Assembly: GCF_006494375.1 (NCBI RefSeq)
Contig: NZ_VHIZ01000052.1
Span: 1-64,000, forward strand
Direction of reading: 5' to 3'
Length of the DNA: 64,000 nt
DNA from: Pantoea anthophila
GTDB lineage: Bacteria > Pseudomonadota > Gammaproteobacteria > Enterobacterales > Enterobacteriaceae
Positions 8,066-19,806 of the stretch are shown piece by piece. Both the position numbers and the translations under genes were made by a program. Position 1 is the stretch's first letter, and every line of letters begins with the position of its first letter. The notes under the pieces are model-generated. The model was given only the letters and a program-made list of their open reading frames with translations. It ran no database searches and was not told the DNA's origin.

Positions 8066-9511
8066 TCAATGTTGCGGCGCGTCGACCGGTTGCGGCGCGC
8101 GTCCAAACAGGTTGCCCACTAAAAATGCCAGCAGGCTCAGAAGCAGGGAGGGCACGATGGGGTGAAAGCCCAGAATCTGCAGTTTCAGGCTCGCCAGAAA
8201 CGCATAGCAGCCACCACCCACCACCATGCCGGTGATGGCACCTGCGGCATTGGCGCGTTCCCAGTAGAGACCGAGAACCAGCGGCCAGAGGAAGACCGCT
8301 TCAAGACCACCAAAGGCCAGCAGGTTAAGCCAGATAATCATATCGGGGGGATTCCATGCCGCGATCAGCAGCAGGAGACCCAGGGCGAAAGTAATGGTGC
8401 CAGATAACAGTCGCAGCCGCGCCTCATTTTCCATCTGGTGCGGGGCGACCCGCAGATAGAGGTCTTTGATTAGCGTCGCCGACGCCTGAAGCAGCTGGGC
8501 ATTAATCGTCGACATAATGGCAGCCATGGGCGCGGCCAGAAACAGTCCGGCCGCTAACGGCGGCAGCACGGTAATCATCAGGGTCGGAATGACGCTGTCC
8601 GGCACGGTCAGATTTGGCAGTACCGCCCGGCCAAGTGCACCGGCCAGATGCATGCCCAGCATCAGCACCACCACCACAATGGTGCCCAGAATGATCGCCC
8701 GATGGACAGCCTTACTGTCCCTGTAGGAGATACAGCGCACCGCCGTGTGCGGCAACCCGATAACGCCAAAGCAGACCAGCACAATAAATGAGCTGAGGAA
8801 GGTTGGGGTGATAACCTCTCCCGGCCCCTGCGGTGAGAGCAGTGCGGGGTCGATGTCATGCAGTTTCTGAACCGCCGTGCTCAGGCCGCCCGCCTGATGA
8901 ATCACCGCAAACAGCAGCAGGAAGGTGCCAATCAGCATCACAACGCCCTGCATGGCGTCGTTAAGCACGCTGGCGCGAAAGCCGCCAAACGCGGTGTAGA
9001 GGGCGATCGTTCCGCCAAAAATCAGCAGGCCGGTGTCATACGGGATACCGGCAGCGGTTTCGAGCAGCCGCGCACCGCCAATAAACTGTACCGTCATGGC
9101 GCCGATAAACGCGATCAGCAGGCTCAGACTCGCCAGCCAGATCAGCAGCGGGCTCCGATAGCGCGCATAGAGCATGTCATTCAGCGTGACCGCATTATGC
9201 TGACGCGCCAGGATGGCGAACTTTTTCCCCAGCACCCCCAGCGAAAGCCAGACAGCGGGCACCTGCACCATCGCCAGCAGCACCCAGCCCAGCCCATATT
9301 TATAGGCGGCACCGGGCCCGCCTATAAATGAGCTGGCGCTGATATAGGTCGTGGTGATGGTCATTGCCAGCACAAAACCGCCCATGGAGCGGCTGCCGAG
9401 GAAATATTCCGTCAGGAAACTGCCTTCACGCCGTTTGCGAACGGCAAATACCGACAGTGCGGCGATCAGCACCAGATAAATCAGCAGCGGCAGGATAATT
9501 TCACTGTTCAT
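8066..9511 (-). CDS. panF: Sodium/pantothenate symporter
   Basis: A 481-residue inner-membrane transporter that imports pantothenate (vitamin B5) with Na+. It is a sodium:solute symporter family member with about 12-13 hydrophobic segments. The family hallmark [18 protein letters not shown] is visible near residues 40-57, followed by [19 protein letters not shown]. Length and sequence match E. coli PanF (483 aa). Its start overlaps the yhdT stop by 11 bases, which implies translational coupling. Confidence 0.96.
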   Translation of the reverse strand: MNSEIILPLLIYLVLIAALSVFAVRKRREGSFLTEYFLGSRSMGGFVLAMTITTTYISASSFIGGPGAAYKYGLGWVLLAMVQVPAVWLSLGVLGKKFAILARQHNAVTLNDMLYARYRSPLLIWLASLSLLIAFIGAMTVQFIGGARLLETAAGIPYDTGLLIFGGTIALYTAFGGFRASVLNDAMQGVVMLIGTFLLLFAVIHQAGGLSTAVQKLHDIDPALLSPQGPGEVITPTFLSSFIVLVCFGVIGLPHTAVRCISYRDSKAVHRAIILGTIVVVVLMLGMHLAGALGRAVLPNLTVPDSVIPTLMITVLPPLAAGLFLAAPMAAIMSTINAQLLQASATLIKDLYLRVAPHQMENEARLRLLSGTITFALGLLLLIAAWNPPDMIIWLNLLAFGGLEAVFLWPLVLGLYWERANAAGAITGMVVGGGCYAFLASLKLQILGFHPIVPSLLLSLLAFLVGNLFGRAPQPVDAPQH

Positions 9512-9743
9512 TTTTCTCCTCCAGCGGCATGTCGCGAAAAATCACTCGCACCATCAGCCAGCACAAAAAAATGAAGAACAGGGGGGCAAACAGGCAGGAG
9601 AGTTCAAACCAGCGCGGCAGACCGGTGATGCCGGTGTCATTGCCACCCAGCCAGGCGGAAAGCCCCCAGACAGCGAGCCAGAGCAGGGTGAGATAGAGCG
9701 ACCAGCGCGCCTCTTTATGTGCCTGTATAAAACGAGCATCCAT
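9501..9743 (-). CDS. yhdT: Small inner-membrane protein YhdT (DUF997)
   Basis: An 80-residue protein with two hydrophobic segments (about 16-36 and 49-70), the same length as E. coli YhdT. The conserved start MDARFIQAHKEARW is clear. The function is not established. The gene is always found directly upstream of and overlapping panF, suggesting a small partner or accessory of the pantothenate transporter; this is inference from context. Confidence 0.93.
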   Translation of the reverse strand: MDARFIQAHKEARWSLYLTLLWLAVWGLSAWLGGNDTGITGLPRWFELSCLFAPLFFIFLCWLMVRVIFRDMPLEEKNEQ

Positions 9744-9771
9744 GATTCAACCTTAACGCCCAGCGGCAAAA

Positions 9772-9795
9772 GAAAAAGGCCGGATTAACCGGCCT
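9772..9795 (-). terminator. Terminator of accBC
   Basis: On the minus strand, AGGCCGG pairs with CCGGCCT with a 5-base loop and is followed by a T tract. It sits about 21 bases beyond the accC stop codon. Confidence 0.92.
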
Positions 9796-9816
9796 CTGAC
9801 TGACTCAGCGTTGCAA

Positions 9817-11166
9817 TTACTTCTCGTGCAAGCCGAGTTTTTTCTCCAGATAGTGGATGTTGGTTCCACCGTGCTGGAAATTCTCGTCGGACATGATTTT
9901 CATCTGCAGGTCGACGTTGGTCTTGATACCGTCGATGATCAGTTCCGCCAGGGCATTTTTCATGCGGGCAATCGCCACGTCACGCGTTTCGCCATAGGTG
10001 ATCAGCTTGCCAATCATGGAGTCATAATAAGGCGGCACGGTGTAACCGGAGTAAATGTGCGACTCCCAGCGCACGCCAAAACCGCCTGGCGCGTGGAAGC
10101 GGGTGATTTTACCCGGGCTTGGCAGGAAGGTTACCGGATCTTCGGCGTTGATACGGCACTCGACCGCATGTCCGCGAATGATCACATCATCCTGTTTGAT
10201 CGACAGTGGCTGACCAGCCGCAATGCGCAGCTGCTCTTTGATCAGATCGACACCGGTGATCATCTCGGTCACCGGATGTTCCACCTGAATACGGGTGTTC
10301 ATCTCGATGAAGTAGAATTCACCGTTTTCATACAGGAACTCGAAGGTACCTGCGCCGCGATAGCCAATTTCGATACAGGCTTTGGCACAGCGGTTGCCGA
10401 TAAAGCTGCGCAGTTCCGGCGTAATGCCTGGCGCTGGCGCCTCTTCGACCACTTTCTGGTGACGACGCTGCATGGAGCAGTCACGTTCGCCCAGATAGAT
10501 GGCGTTGCCCTGACCATCGGCCAGTACCTGAATCTCGATGTGGCGAGGATTCTCCAGATACTTCTCCATGTAAACCATGTCGTTGTTGAAAGCCGCTTTG
10601 GCTTCCGCTTTCGTCATGTTGATGGACTGTTCCAGATCTTTGTCGCTGCGCACAACGCGCATACCACGACCGCCGCCGCCGCCGGACGCTTTGATGATGA
10701 CCGGATAACCAATGCGCTGAGCAAAGGCACGGTTTTTTTCCATATCATCAGTCAGCGAACCGTCAGAGCCTGGGACGGTCGGGACGCCCGCTTTCTTCAT
10801 CGCGTTGATCGCAGAAACCTTGTCACCCATCAGGCGAATGGTGTCCGCTTTCGGACCGATAAAGATAAAGCCAGAGCGTTCAACCTGCTCGGCAAAATCG
10901 GCATTCTCAGAAAGGAAGCCGTAGCCTGGGTGAATCGCCACTGCGCCGGTGATCTCTGCAGCAGAGATCAGCGCCGGGATGTTGAGGTAACTTTTGACTG
11001 ACTGCGCCGGGCCGATGCAGACGGTTTCGTCTGCCAGCAGCACGTGCTTCAGGTCACGGTCCGCGCTTGAGTGAACCGCAACAGTCTTGATGCCCAGTTC
11101 TTTACAGGCACGAAGAATGCGCAGCGCGATCTCACCGCGGTTAGCAATAACAATTTTATCCAGCAT
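9817..11166 (-). CDS. accC: Biotin carboxylase, acetyl-CoA carboxylase subunit
   Basis: A 449-residue ATP-grasp enzyme that carboxylates the biotin on AccB, the first step of fatty-acid synthesis. The ATP-binding glycine loop [11 protein letters not shown] (159-169) and the catalytic stretch E288-M-N290-T-R292 followed by EHPVTE are intact. Same length as E. coli AccC. It is cotranscribed with accB 11 bases upstream. Confidence 0.98.
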   Translation of the reverse strand: MLDKIVIANRGEIALRILRACKELGIKTVAVHSSADRDLKHVLLADETVCIGPAQSVKSYLNIPALISAAEITGAVAIHPGYGFLSENADFAEQVERSGFIFIGPKADTIRLMGDKVSAINAMKKAGVPTVPGSDGSLTDDMEKNRAFAQRIGYPVIIKASGGGGGRGMRVVRSDKDLEQSINMTKAEAKAAFNNDMVYMEKYLENPRHIEIQVLADGQGNAIYLGERDCSMQRRHQKVVEEAPAPGITPELRSFIGNRCAKACIEIGYRGAGTFEFLYENGEFYFIEMNTRIQVEHPVTEMITGVDLIKEQLRIAAGQPLSIKQDDVIIRGHAVECRINAEDPVTFLPSPGKITRFHAPGGFGVRWESHIYSGYTVPPYYDSMIGKLITYGETRDVAIARMKNALAELIIDGIKTNVDLQMKIMSDENFQHGGTNIHYLEKKLGLHEK

Positions 11167-11177
11167 GATCTGCCCCG

Positions 11178-11639
11178 TTACTCGATGATAACCAGTGGCT
11201 CGTCAAATTCGACCGGCTGACCGCTTTCAACCAGAATGGCTTTCACCACGCCGGATTTGTCAGCTTCGATCTGGTTCATCATTTTCATGGCTTCGACGAT
11301 GCACAGCGTATCGCCCGCGTTCACTTTCTGACCGACTTCCACAAAGGCTTTCGCGTCCGGGCTCGGCGTGCGGTAGAAGGTGCCTACCATCGGTGAACGC
11401 ACGATGTGACCGCTGATCTCAGCCGGTGCGGCTTCGGCAACGGCTGCAACAGGGGCCACAGCGGTGGCCAGCGCAGGCTGTTGTACCGGTGCAGCGTAAG
11501 CCTGCTGCATAACCGGGTAACCTGCGTTTGCAGGTGCGCGGCTGATGCGAACGGACTCTTCACCTTCAGAGATTTCCAGCTCAGAAATGCCAGACTCTTC
11601 AACCAGTTCGATCAGTTTTTTAATTTTACGAATATCCAT
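11178..11639 (-). CDS. accB: Biotin carboxyl carrier protein (BCCP)
   Basis: A 153-residue carrier protein. An N-terminal dimerisation segment (1-35) and a flexible Ala/Pro/Val-rich linker (about 40-75) lead to the C-terminal biotinyl domain. The biotin attachment site is Lys119 in EAMKM, and the protruding-thumb sequence [15 protein letters not shown] precedes it. In E. coli BCCP represses its own operon; nothing in this sequence contradicts that. It precedes accC and follows aroQ by 25 bases. Confidence 0.98.
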   Translation of the reverse strand: MDIRKIKKLIELVEESGISELEISEGEESVRISRAPANAGYPVMQQAYAAPVQQPALATAVAPVAAVAEAAPAEISGHIVRSPMVGTFYRTPSPDAKAFVEVGQKVNAGDTLCIVEAMKMMNQIEADKSGVVKAILVESGQPVEFDEPLVIIE

Positions 11640-11664
11640 GAGTGGGGTTCCGTACTCAGTTTGA

Positions 11665-12117
11665 TTAATTAGTTTGAGACAGGCGTTTTACTGCCGTTTG
11701 TAAAGCCCATGTGTAGCCGTCAGCGCCAAGCCCGCAAATCACGCCAGCAGAGACATCAGAAAGATAGGAGTGATGACGGAAGGGCTCGCGTGCATGCACA
11801 TTGGAGAGATGAACCTCGATAAACGGTATTTCTACCGCTAACAGGGCATCACGCAGTGCGACACTGGTATGGGTAAACGCGGCAGGATTAATGATGATGT
11901 AATCCACATTGCCTTTGGCCTCATGAATGCGATCAATAAGCTGAAATTCAGCGTTGGTTTGCAGGTGGCTCAACTCCACATTCAGCTGGTCTGCCTGATG
12001 CGTTAAATCGTCAACGATCTGACGCAGCGTGGTATGACCATACTTCTCAGGTTCACGCGTTCCCAACAGGTTCAGGTTGGGTCCGTTTAAAAGCAGAATA
12101 TGTAATTTATGCGCCAT
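11665..12117 (-). CDS. aroQ: 3-dehydroquinate dehydratase, type II
   Basis: A 150-residue enzyme that converts 3-dehydroquinate to 3-dehydroshikimate in aromatic amino-acid synthesis. It starts [21 protein letters not shown], with the catalytic Tyr in the lid region (REPEKYG) and the conserved [15 protein letters not shown] motif. The ATG at 12117 was preferred over an upstream in-frame start 22 codons earlier because it matches type II enzymes. K-12 uses a type I enzyme (AroD) in addition; this type II gene next to accBC is common in other enterobacteria. Confidence 0.95.
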   Translation of the reverse strand: MAHKLHILLLNGPNLNLLGTREPEKYGHTTLRQIVDDLTHQADQLNVELSHLQTNAEFQLIDRIHEAKGNVDYIIINPAAFTHTSVALRDALLAVEIPFIEVHLSNVHAREPFRHHSYLSDVSAGVICGLGADGYTWALQTAVKRLSQTN

Positions 12118-12287
12118 CTTGCTGCCATCTCCCGCAATCATTGAGGCATCGCGTAAAATACCTTGCGAATCTCCATTTGTCACCTTTCACGGTGAAAAAG
12201 AAGACCCGACGAGCAATAAAGCCGGGCATTATATCCGTTTCGTGTCATTTCGCAGCAAAATACTGGTCTTATCTGCGAAGATGATCG

Positions 12288-12314
12288 GATGTGGCCTGCG
12301 GGCCACATCTTTTA
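12288..12314 (+). terminator. Hairpin downstream of msrQ
   Basis: A perfect 9-bp stem (GATGTGGCC / GGCCACATC) with TGCG loop. The T tract (TTTT) is on the + strand, while the adjacent genes are all on the minus strand. It may stop antisense transcripts or act as a weak end signal for msrPQ; direction is uncertain. Confidence 0.5.
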
Positions 12315-12349
12315 TCAGAAAACAGCAGCGGAAAACAACGGGTGAGAGC

Positions 12350-12955
12350 CTAGCGGGGCCACCATTTGAGAAACTTTTTGTAACGCCAGGCTAACAGTAT
12401 CGCAGCAAGCAGGGCGTAGATAAGTGGCTGGGGTGACAGGATTTTTACCGACCAGATATAGTGAACCGGCACCAGGATCGCGACAAGATAGACCGCGTTG
12501 TGCAGGGTTTGCCAGCGTTTTCCCAGCCTGCGCTGCGCGCGCTGAAACGAGGTCACCGCCAGGGCCAGCAGGATAAACCAGCTGATGATGCCCAGCGTGA
12601 GATAGGGACGGGAGATCAGCTCGCTGCCCAGCAGACGCAGATTGTCCACACCCAGCTCCAGCAGGTAATAGCTCAGCAGATGAAGAGAGGCCCAGACAAA
12701 TGTCCAGACGCCCAGCAGGCGGCGGGTACGGATTAACAGCGGCTGCCTGCCGTAACGCGCCAGCGGTGAGACCAGCAGCGTTCCCAGCAGCAGTTTCAGC
12801 GCCATTCGTCCGGTAAAATGCTGAATATCTTTCGCCGGATCGGCACTCAGCCCCCCCTGCATCGCGGCAAAAATCAGATAAACCAGCGGCAGCAGAGCCG
12901 CCAGATGCAGGATCACCTTTAAACCGGTTATCTGTTTTAATGACAGGCGCACCAC
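12350..12955 (-). CDS. msrQ: MsrQ, heme-binding membrane subunit of MsrPQ
   Basis: A 201-residue integral membrane protein (YedZ family) with five to six hydrophobic segments and several histidines suited to heme binding. It passes electrons from the quinone pool or flavin reductase to periplasmic MsrP. The start is GTG at 12955; the msrP stop TAG ends on the base next to it, so translation is likely coupled. Its length matches other MsrQ proteins. Confidence 0.94.
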   Translation of the reverse strand: MVRLSLKQITGLKVILHLAALLPLVYLIFAAMQGGLSADPAKDIQHFTGRMALKLLLGTLLVSPLARYGRQPLLIRTRRLLGVWTFVWASLHLLSYYLLELGVDNLRLLGSELISRPYLTLGIISWFILLALAVTSFQRAQRRLGKRWQTLHNAVYLVAILVPVHYIWSVKILSPQPLIYALLAAILLAWRYKKFLKWWPR

Positions 12956-13960
12956 CTAGTAGTTCTCCCGTAAATCCAGACCGCGATAGAGCGAGGCGAC
13001 CTGCTCGCCATAGCCATTAAACAGCAGGGTCGGCTGACGCTCGACCTTCAGGCTGCCGCCAGGGCCGATAAAACGCTCGGTGGCCTGCGACCAGCGCGGA
13101 TGATTAACGTGAGGATTCACGTTGGCGTAAAAACCATACTCATCAGCGGCAATCTGGTTCCAGGTCGTCGGCGGCTGATTGCTGGTCAGCGTGATTTTTA
13201 CGATCGATTTGATCCCTTTAAAGCCATATTTCCACGGCACCGTCAGGCGAATCGGTGCGCCATTCTGCGGGGGCAGCGCTTTGCCATAGACGCCGGTCGT
13301 CAGTATCGTCAGTGGATGCATCGCCTCATCCAGACGCAAACCCTCGACATAGGGATAGTTGAGACCACCGCCAATAAAGCGATCTTTCTGGCCCGGCATC
13401 TGCTCAGGATCGTAAAGCGTCTGAAAGGCGACGAAACGCGCTTTGCTGGTGGGTTCGGCCAGCGAAATCAGCTTGTTCAGTTCGAAGCCAATCCAGGGCA
13501 CCACCATCGACCAGGCCTCCACGCAGCGCATGCGATAGATCCGCTGCTCCATGGCGAACCGTTTAAAGATGTCATCCATATCCAGGGTCACGGGCTTCGC
13601 CACTTCCCCATCGATGGTCAGCTTCCAGGGCTCGGTTTTCAGCGTGCCGGCATTGGCGGCCGGATCGGCCTTATCCAGACCAAACTCATAGAAGTTGTTA
13701 TAGCCGGAGACCTTATCCGCCGGGGTCAGGGTCAGATCGGCCTGATACTGCGCCGGTTTAGTAAAGTCCAGCGGGCGGCCTGCCGGCGCTGGCGGGCGAT
13801 CGTTTCCCTTGAACCAGCTGAGAATATCGGCGTTTGCCACGCCAGGCACGCCGATGGCCGCGGCGCTCAGCCCCAGCGTTTTCAGCACCTGGCGGCGCTT
13901 CATATTAAAGATGCTTTCCGGCGTAACGTCGGCTTCAGTCAGGCAGGGTGTACGTTTCAT
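12956..13960 (-). CDS. msrP: MsrP, periplasmic methionine-sulfoxide reductase
   Basis: A 334-residue molybdopterin enzyme (YedY family) that repairs oxidised methionine in envelope proteins. The Tat signal contains KRRQVLK at about residues 21-27 with cleavage after ANA near 44. The molybdenum ligand Cys146 lies in [13 protein letters not shown]. The length equals the E. coli precursor. Here the pair sits between aroQ and csrD, not beside hprRS as in K-12, so HprRS control cannot be assumed. Confidence 0.97.
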   Translation of the reverse strand: MKRTPCLTEADVTPESIFNMKRRQVLKTLGLSAAAIGVPGVANADILSWFKGNDRPPAPAGRPLDFTKPAQYQADLTLTPADKVSGYNNFYEFGLDKADPAANAGTLKTEPWKLTIDGEVAKPVTLDMDDIFKRFAMEQRIYRMRCVEAWSMVVPWIGFELNKLISLAEPTSKARFVAFQTLYDPEQMPGQKDRFIGGGLNYPYVEGLRLDEAMHPLTILTTGVYGKALPPQNGAPIRLTVPWKYGFKGIKSIVKITLTSNQPPTTWNQIAADEYGFYANVNPHVNHPRWSQATERFIGPGGSLKVERQPTLLFNGYGEQVASLYRGLDLRENY

Positions 13961-14244
13961 GGGCCTTCTCCAGACAGATTCTTATCGACCAGCATGATGA
14001 CTATCGCTGATGTCGGCCACTTTCGCAGCGAAAATGTGAAATTTCCTGGCTGGGCGGGGCGATGAGAATGCACTGAAAAGTGCCGGGGTTCACGTCAGCA
14101 AGACAATCCCGACGATATACTTCGGCTTCTGGCGTCCGGGCACTGCCGTCAGCGGTAAATTATGCTATTTTGCTCGCGTTTTCGTCAGGCTGACGGTACA
14201 AGGTTGGGTGATCCGGTTATCACCGCAGTAATACAGGCACAGGG

Positions 14245-16194
14245 ATGCGATTAACCACAAAATTATCTGCGTTTATTACCTTTCTTAGCCTGCTGGCCAT
14301 GTCACTGATGCTGGCTGGCTGCGCATTCAGTTTTTTCTGGTTCAGTCATCAGCGCGTGGAACATCGGGCACAGATCCTGGCGGTCCAGGTGGATCAGGCG
14401 ATGCTCACCCAGACCCCGGATCAGCTGCATACCTGGCTCACGTCGATCATGCCAATCATGAATGCGGAGCAGATTTTACTGCACAACGGCAGACAGACGC
14501 TCCTGACGCTCTCCCGTCATGAAAACCCGATGCTGGAAGATGAACCCAACCGCTTTATCCAGTTCGAGGTGCCGCTGATGCATCAGACCGGCTTACAGCT
14601 GCGGGTTGTCACCCTCGATCCTGCCAAAACCTGGCTACGCTCCATCACCGGCACCTCGACGCTGGGCATTCTGTTTACCATTATACTGGTCATGAGTCTG
14701 ATGCTGCTGATGATGCATCGCTGGCTCAGCCGTCAGTGGCGTGGCATGGAGCATCTTGAAGTGCGGGCCGAGGCGATTATCAACGGCGAACGCGGCGTCA
14801 TGCCGAAGCGCGGCGTGGATGAGTGGCCGCCCAGGGCGAGCCGCGCGCTGGATCTGTTGCTGGTGGATGTGCAGGAAGCCGCCGAACAGCGTGTGCGTAT
14901 CGACACGCTTATCCGCACCTTTGCCGCCCAGGATGGCCGGACCGGCCTCAACAACCGACTCTTTTTCGACAATCAGCTGGCGACGCTGCTGGAAGATCAG
15001 GAAGATGTGGGCACCCACGGCGTGGTGATGATGGTGCGGCTGCCCGATCTGGATACACTGCAGGAAACGCTGGAGCCCGCGCTGGTCGACGAGTACCTCT
15101 TTAACTTCGTCAACATGCTCTCTACCTTTGTGCTGCGCTACCCAGGGGCGCTGCTGGCGCGCTATTTCCGCAGTGATTTTGCCGTGCTGCTGCCGCATCG
15201 CAGCCTTAAAGAGGCGAACAGCATTGCCGACCAGCTGATCAATGCGGTGGATTCACTGCCGCCGATGCGTCAGGTGAACCGTGATGATTTGATTCACATC
15301 GGCATCAGCGCGTGGCACAGCGGGCAGACCGTGCCGCAGGTGATGGAGAATGCCGAAATGGCCACCCGCCGCGCGGCGTTACTGGGCGGCAACAACTGGA
15401 CCAACGGTGCAGGCAATCCGCAGGACGCCGGGCGGGGGAGTGTACGCTGGCGTACCCTGCTGGAGAATACGCTCAGCCGGGGTGGTCCGCGGCTCTATCA
15501 CAAACCTGCCGTCAATATTGAAGGCAAGGTGCAGCACCGGGTGATGCTGACCCGCATCTTCGATGGCGACAAAGAGGTGCTGGCTGCCGAATATATGCCG
15601 CTGGTGCAGCAGCTGGGTATGGCGGATGCCTGGGATCGCCAGCTGATGACCCGCATTGCGGCCCTGTCTGAACTCTGGCCGGAAGAGACCCTGGTCATCC
15701 CGCTGACGATGTCCTCACTCCTGCAACGACCCTTTGTGCTCTGGCTGCAGAACATGCTGCTGCAGTGCCCGAAAGGACAAAGAAAACGATTTTTATTTGA
15801 ACTTGCCGAGGCAGATGTCTGTCAACACATCAACCGCTTAACACCAGTATTCCGTGCGCTTAAGGCGTTTGGTTGTCGGGTGGCGGTGAATCAGGCCGGT
15901 TTAACCGTGGTGAGCAGCGCCTATATCCGGCAGCTGCCGCTGGAGCTGATCAAGCTCGATGCCGGCCTGGTGCGCAACATTGAGCGGCGCACTGAAAATC
16001 AGCTGTTTGTGCAGAGTCTGCTGGAAGTCTGTAAATCCACCGGCATTCAGGTGTTTGCCACCGGTGTTCGCACCCGATCGGAGTGGCAAACATTAGTGTC
16101 GCTGGGTATAGCAGGCGGGCAGGGTGACTTTTTTGCCCCTTCGCTTCCGGTTAACAGTAACGTGAAGAAGTATTCCCAACGTTACCGTATTTGA
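14245..16194 (+). CDS. csrD: CsrD, degenerate GGDEF/EAL regulator of CsrB/C RNA decay
   Basis: A 649-residue membrane protein that targets the CsrB and CsrC RNAs for RNase E decay. Two membrane segments (about 10-35 and 133-157) flank a periplasmic sensor, followed by a HAMP-like linker. The GGDEF site is replaced by RYFRSDF (306-312) and the EAL site by EYM (449-451), so neither c-di-GMP synthesis nor breakdown is expected, as in E. coli CsrD (646 aa). It is transcribed rightward, divergent from msrPQ. Confidence 0.95.
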   Translation: MRLTTKLSAFITFLSLLAMSLMLAGCAFSFFWFSHQRVEHRAQILAVQVDQAMLTQTPDQLHTWLTSIMPIMNAEQILLHNGRQTLLTLSRHENPMLEDEPNRFIQFEVPLMHQTGLQLRVVTLDPAKTWLRSITGTSTLGILFTIILVMSLMLLMMHRWLSRQWRGMEHLEVRAEAIINGERGVMPKRGVDEWPPRASRALDLLLVDVQEAAEQRVRIDTLIRTFAAQDGRTGLNNRLFFDNQLATLLEDQEDVGTHGVVMMVRLPDLDTLQETLEPALVDEYLFNFVNMLSTFVLRYPGALLARYFRSDFAVLLPHRSLKEANSIADQLINAVDSLPPMRQVNRDDLIHIGISAWHSGQTVPQVMENAEMATRRAALLGGNNWTNGAGNPQDAGRGSVRWRTLLENTLSRGGPRLYHKPAVNIEGKVQHRVMLTRIFDGDKEVLAAEYMPLVQQLGMADAWDRQLMTRIAALSELWPEETLVIPLTMSSLLQRPFVLWLQNMLLQCPKGQRKRFLFELAEADVCQHINRLTPVFRALKAFGCRVAVNQAGLTVVSSAYIRQLPLELIKLDAGLVRNIERRTENQLFVQSLLEVCKSTGIQVFATGVRTRSEWQTLVSLGIAGGQGDFFAPSLPVNSNVKKYSQRYRI

Positions 16195-17549
<1,355 letters not shown>

Positions 17550-17638
17550 TTGCCTCAACCGGTTAAGAACGCAACGATCATGCAGGGGAGTAGCATGTGA
17601 ACCGGCGAAATCTGGCCGGTACAGTGCGTTCAGCCCAG

Positions 17639-17666
17639 GGAAGCGCGGTGGTCAGCCGCCGCTTCC
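17639..17666 (+). promoter_or_regulatory. mreB-mreC intercistronic hairpin
   Basis: GGAA-(GC)-GCGGTGG pairs with CCGCCGC-TTCC, giving about 11 base pairs with a 2-base bulge and a TCAG loop. No T tract follows. It is consistent with partial termination or mRNA stabilisation separating highly expressed mreB from mreCD. Confidence 0.55.
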
Positions 17667-17696
17667 TTACCCGTTGTCGAGGATCACGCAGATTAT

Positions 17697-18719
17697 ATGA
17701 AGCCGATTTTTAGCAGGGGGCCTTCCCTGCAGTTGCGTCTTTTCCTGGCGGTTGTCGTGGCGATTGCCATCATTATCGCCGACAGTCGTGTGGGGTCTTT
17801 TACCCAAATACGCAACTATCTGGATACGTCGGTCAGTCCGTTTTACTTCCTGGCGAATGGGCCACGTCAGCTGCTGGACGGCGTCTCAGAGTCGCTGGCA
17901 TCCCGTCAGCAACTGGAGCAGGAAAACAAAGCGTTACGTCGTGAGCTCTTCCTGAAAAACAGTAACCTGCTAATGCTGGGGCAATATAAGCAGGAAAACG
18001 CACGCCTGCGTGAACTGCTGGGTTCACCGCTGCGTCAGGATGAGCAAAAGATGGTGACGCAGGTGATCTCTACCGGCACCGACCCTTACACCGACCAGGT
18101 GGTGATCGACAAAGGCAGCGTAAACGGTGTCTACGAAGGTCAGCCGGTCATCAGTGATAAGGGCGTGGTGGGGCAGGTCATCGCCGTCGGGCAGTTGACC
18201 AGCCGCGTTCTGCTGATCTGTGATGCGTCCCATGCGCTGCCGATTCAGGTGCTGCGGAATGATATCCGTGTGATCGCCGCCGGTAACGGCTGCACTGAAG
18301 ATCTTCAGCTTGAGCATCTGCCGGGCAACACAGACATTCGCGTCGGTGATGTGCTGGTCACCTCCGGCATCGGGGGACGTTTCCCTGAAGGTTATCCGGT
18401 GGGCGTGGTCTCCTCTGTTAAAGTGGATACCCAGCGCGCTTACACGGTGATTCAGGCGCATCCGACAGCCGGTCTGCAGCGTCTGCGCTACCTGCTGTTG
18501 CTGTGGGGAGCGGATCGCAATGGCGATATGCCGTTACCGCAGGATGAAGTGCATCGCGTCGCGAACGAGCGTCTGATGCAGATGATGCCGCAGGTGTTAC
18601 CGCCTGCCGGGGAGATGGGTCCGCCTGCGCCTTCTGCACAGATGGGCCCGCCGGCCCCTTCCGGTAGCAGCAGCGGACAGAGCAGCAGCACCACGCGTTC
18701 ACGCGGGGGCCAGCCTTGA
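17697..18719 (+). CDS. mreC: MreC, cell-shape scaffold protein
   Basis: A 340-residue inner-membrane protein that links MreB/MreD to the peptidoglycan synthases PBP2/RodA. It has one transmembrane segment (about 13-28), a coiled coil (about 68-108) and the periplasmic beta domain. The C-terminus is a low-complexity Pro/Ser tail in which MGPPAPS occurs twice (307-313 and 316-322). The E. coli protein is 367 aa, and the tail is the variable part. Its stop overlaps the mreD start. Confidence 0.97.
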   Translation: MKPIFSRGPSLQLRLFLAVVVAIAIIIADSRVGSFTQIRNYLDTSVSPFYFLANGPRQLLDGVSESLASRQQLEQENKALRRELFLKNSNLLMLGQYKQENARLRELLGSPLRQDEQKMVTQVISTGTDPYTDQVVIDKGSVNGVYEGQPVISDKGVVGQVIAVGQLTSRVLLICDASHALPIQVLRNDIRVIAAGNGCTEDLQLEHLPGNTDIRVGDVLVTSGIGGRFPEGYPVGVVSSVKVDTQRAYTVIQAHPTAGLQRLRYLLLLWGADRNGDMPLPQDEVHRVANERLMQMMPQVLPPAGEMGPPAPSAQMGPPAPSGSSSGQSSSTTRSRGGQP

Positions 18720-19204
18720 GTCGATATCGCAGCCAGGGACGTTGGGTCATCTGGCTCTCTTTCCTGGTTGCGCTGATCCTGCAGATCATGCCGTGGCCGG
18801 ATGAGATCTACATGTTCCGCCCCTCATGGCTGCTGCTGATTCTGATCTACTGGGTGCTGGCACTGCCGCACCGGGTCAATGTCGGCACCGGATTTATGCT
18901 CGGTGCCATCATGGATCTGATCGCCGGGTCCACACTCGGCGTGCGTGCCCTGGCGCTCAGCATCATCGCCTACCTTATCGCCTTTAAGTTCCAGTTATTC
19001 CGCAACTTAGCGTTGTGGCAGCAAGCGTTAATGGTTATGGTGCTGTCACTGGCGATGGATGTCATCGTCTTCTGGGCTGAATTCCTGGTAATCAACGTTT
19101 CATTCCGACCTGAAATTTTCTGGAGCAGTGTTGTCGACGGTATTCTCTGGCCCTGGCTATTCTTGTTAATGAGAAAAATTCGTCGTCAGTTCGCTGTTCA
19201 ATAA
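18716..19204 (+). CDS. mreD: MreD, inner-membrane cell-shape protein
   Basis: A 162-residue membrane protein with about five hydrophobic segments, the same length as E. coli MreD. The start is a TTG at 18716 that overlaps the mreC stop as TTGA. A GGGGG-rich Shine-Dalgarno lies about 8 bases upstream. This start gives the conserved N-terminus [14 protein letters not shown]. It works with MreB, MreC and RodZ in the elongasome. Confidence 0.96.
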   Translation: MSRYRSQGRWVIWLSFLVALILQIMPWPDEIYMFRPSWLLLILIYWVLALPHRVNVGTGFMLGAIMDLIAGSTLGVRALALSIIAYLIAFKFQLFRNLALWQQALMVMVLSLAMDVIVFWAEFLVINVSFRPEIFWSSVVDGILWPWLFLLMRKIRRQFAVQ

Positions 19205-19212
19205 GGAAATTT

Positions 19213-19806
19213 ATGGTAACCCTTTATCTTGCTTCCGGTTCACCGCGTCGGCGTGAGCTGTTAATTCAGCTTGGGCTGACCTTCGAGCGCCTTGTGACGG
19301 ACGTTGAAGAGCAGCGTCAGCCGGATGAAGCGGCAGAGGCCTATGTGCGCCGTCTGGCCAATGACAAAGCACAGGCTGGCGTCAGACTGGCCGCGCAGGA
19401 TCTGCCGGTGCTGGGCGCCGATACCATCGTGGTGCTGAATGGCAGCGTGCTGGAGAAGCCGCGCGATGCTGAGGATGCCCGCGAGATGCTGCGCAAACTT
19501 TCCGGACAGTCGCACCAGGTGATGACGGCGGTGGCGCTGGCCGATCGTCAGCAGGCGCTGGACTGCGTGGTGACGACGGATGTGACCTTCCGCACCCTGA
19601 CCGCCACCGACATCGACGACTATATTGCGACCGGCGAACCGATGGATAAAGCGGGAGCCTACGGAATCCAGGGCAGGGGCGGAAATTTTGTCCGCAAAAT
19701 TAATGGAAGCTACCACGCGGTGGTCGGATTACCTTTGGTTGAGACAGCGGAGTTACTCAGCCATTTCCAGTCACTGCGTGCCGTAAGGGGTCACCATGAC
19801 GGCTGA
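19213..19806 (+). CDS. yhdE: YhdE/Maf nucleoside triphosphate pyrophosphatase
   Basis: A 197-residue Maf-family enzyme that hydrolyses dTTP, UTP and modified pyrimidine nucleotides to monophosphates, keeping them out of nucleic acids. The signature [11 protein letters not shown] (7-17) and the acidic motif GADTIVVL are visible. The dTTP/UTP class is assigned by similarity to E. coli YhdE. It lies 8 bases after mreD and overlaps rng by 11 bases. Confidence 0.95.
   Translation: MVTLYLASGSPRRRELLIQLGLTFERLVTDVEEQRQPDEAAEAYVRRLANDKAQAGVRLAAQDLPVLGADTIVVLNGSVLEKPRDAEDAREMLRKLSGQSHQVMTAVALADRQQALDCVVTTDVTFRTLTATDIDDYIATGEPMDKAGAYGIQGRGGNFVRKINGSYHAVVGLPLVETAELLSHFQSLRAVRGHHDG

Noticed and set aside
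7168..8106. Longer prmA reading from 8106
   Set aside because: The 19 extra residues (MDARRNRST..) overlap the end of panF and are not found in PrmA; the ATG at 8049 matches the family.
9811..11001. 396-codon frame on the + strand opposite accC
   Set aside because: It lies wholly antisense to the well-conserved accC. The codon pattern is a shadow of GC-rich coding on the other strand.
12118..12349. Possible riboswitch or leader between msrQ and aroQ
   Set aside because: Only one simple hairpin is present, with its T tract on the wrong strand. No known riboswitch core was seen.
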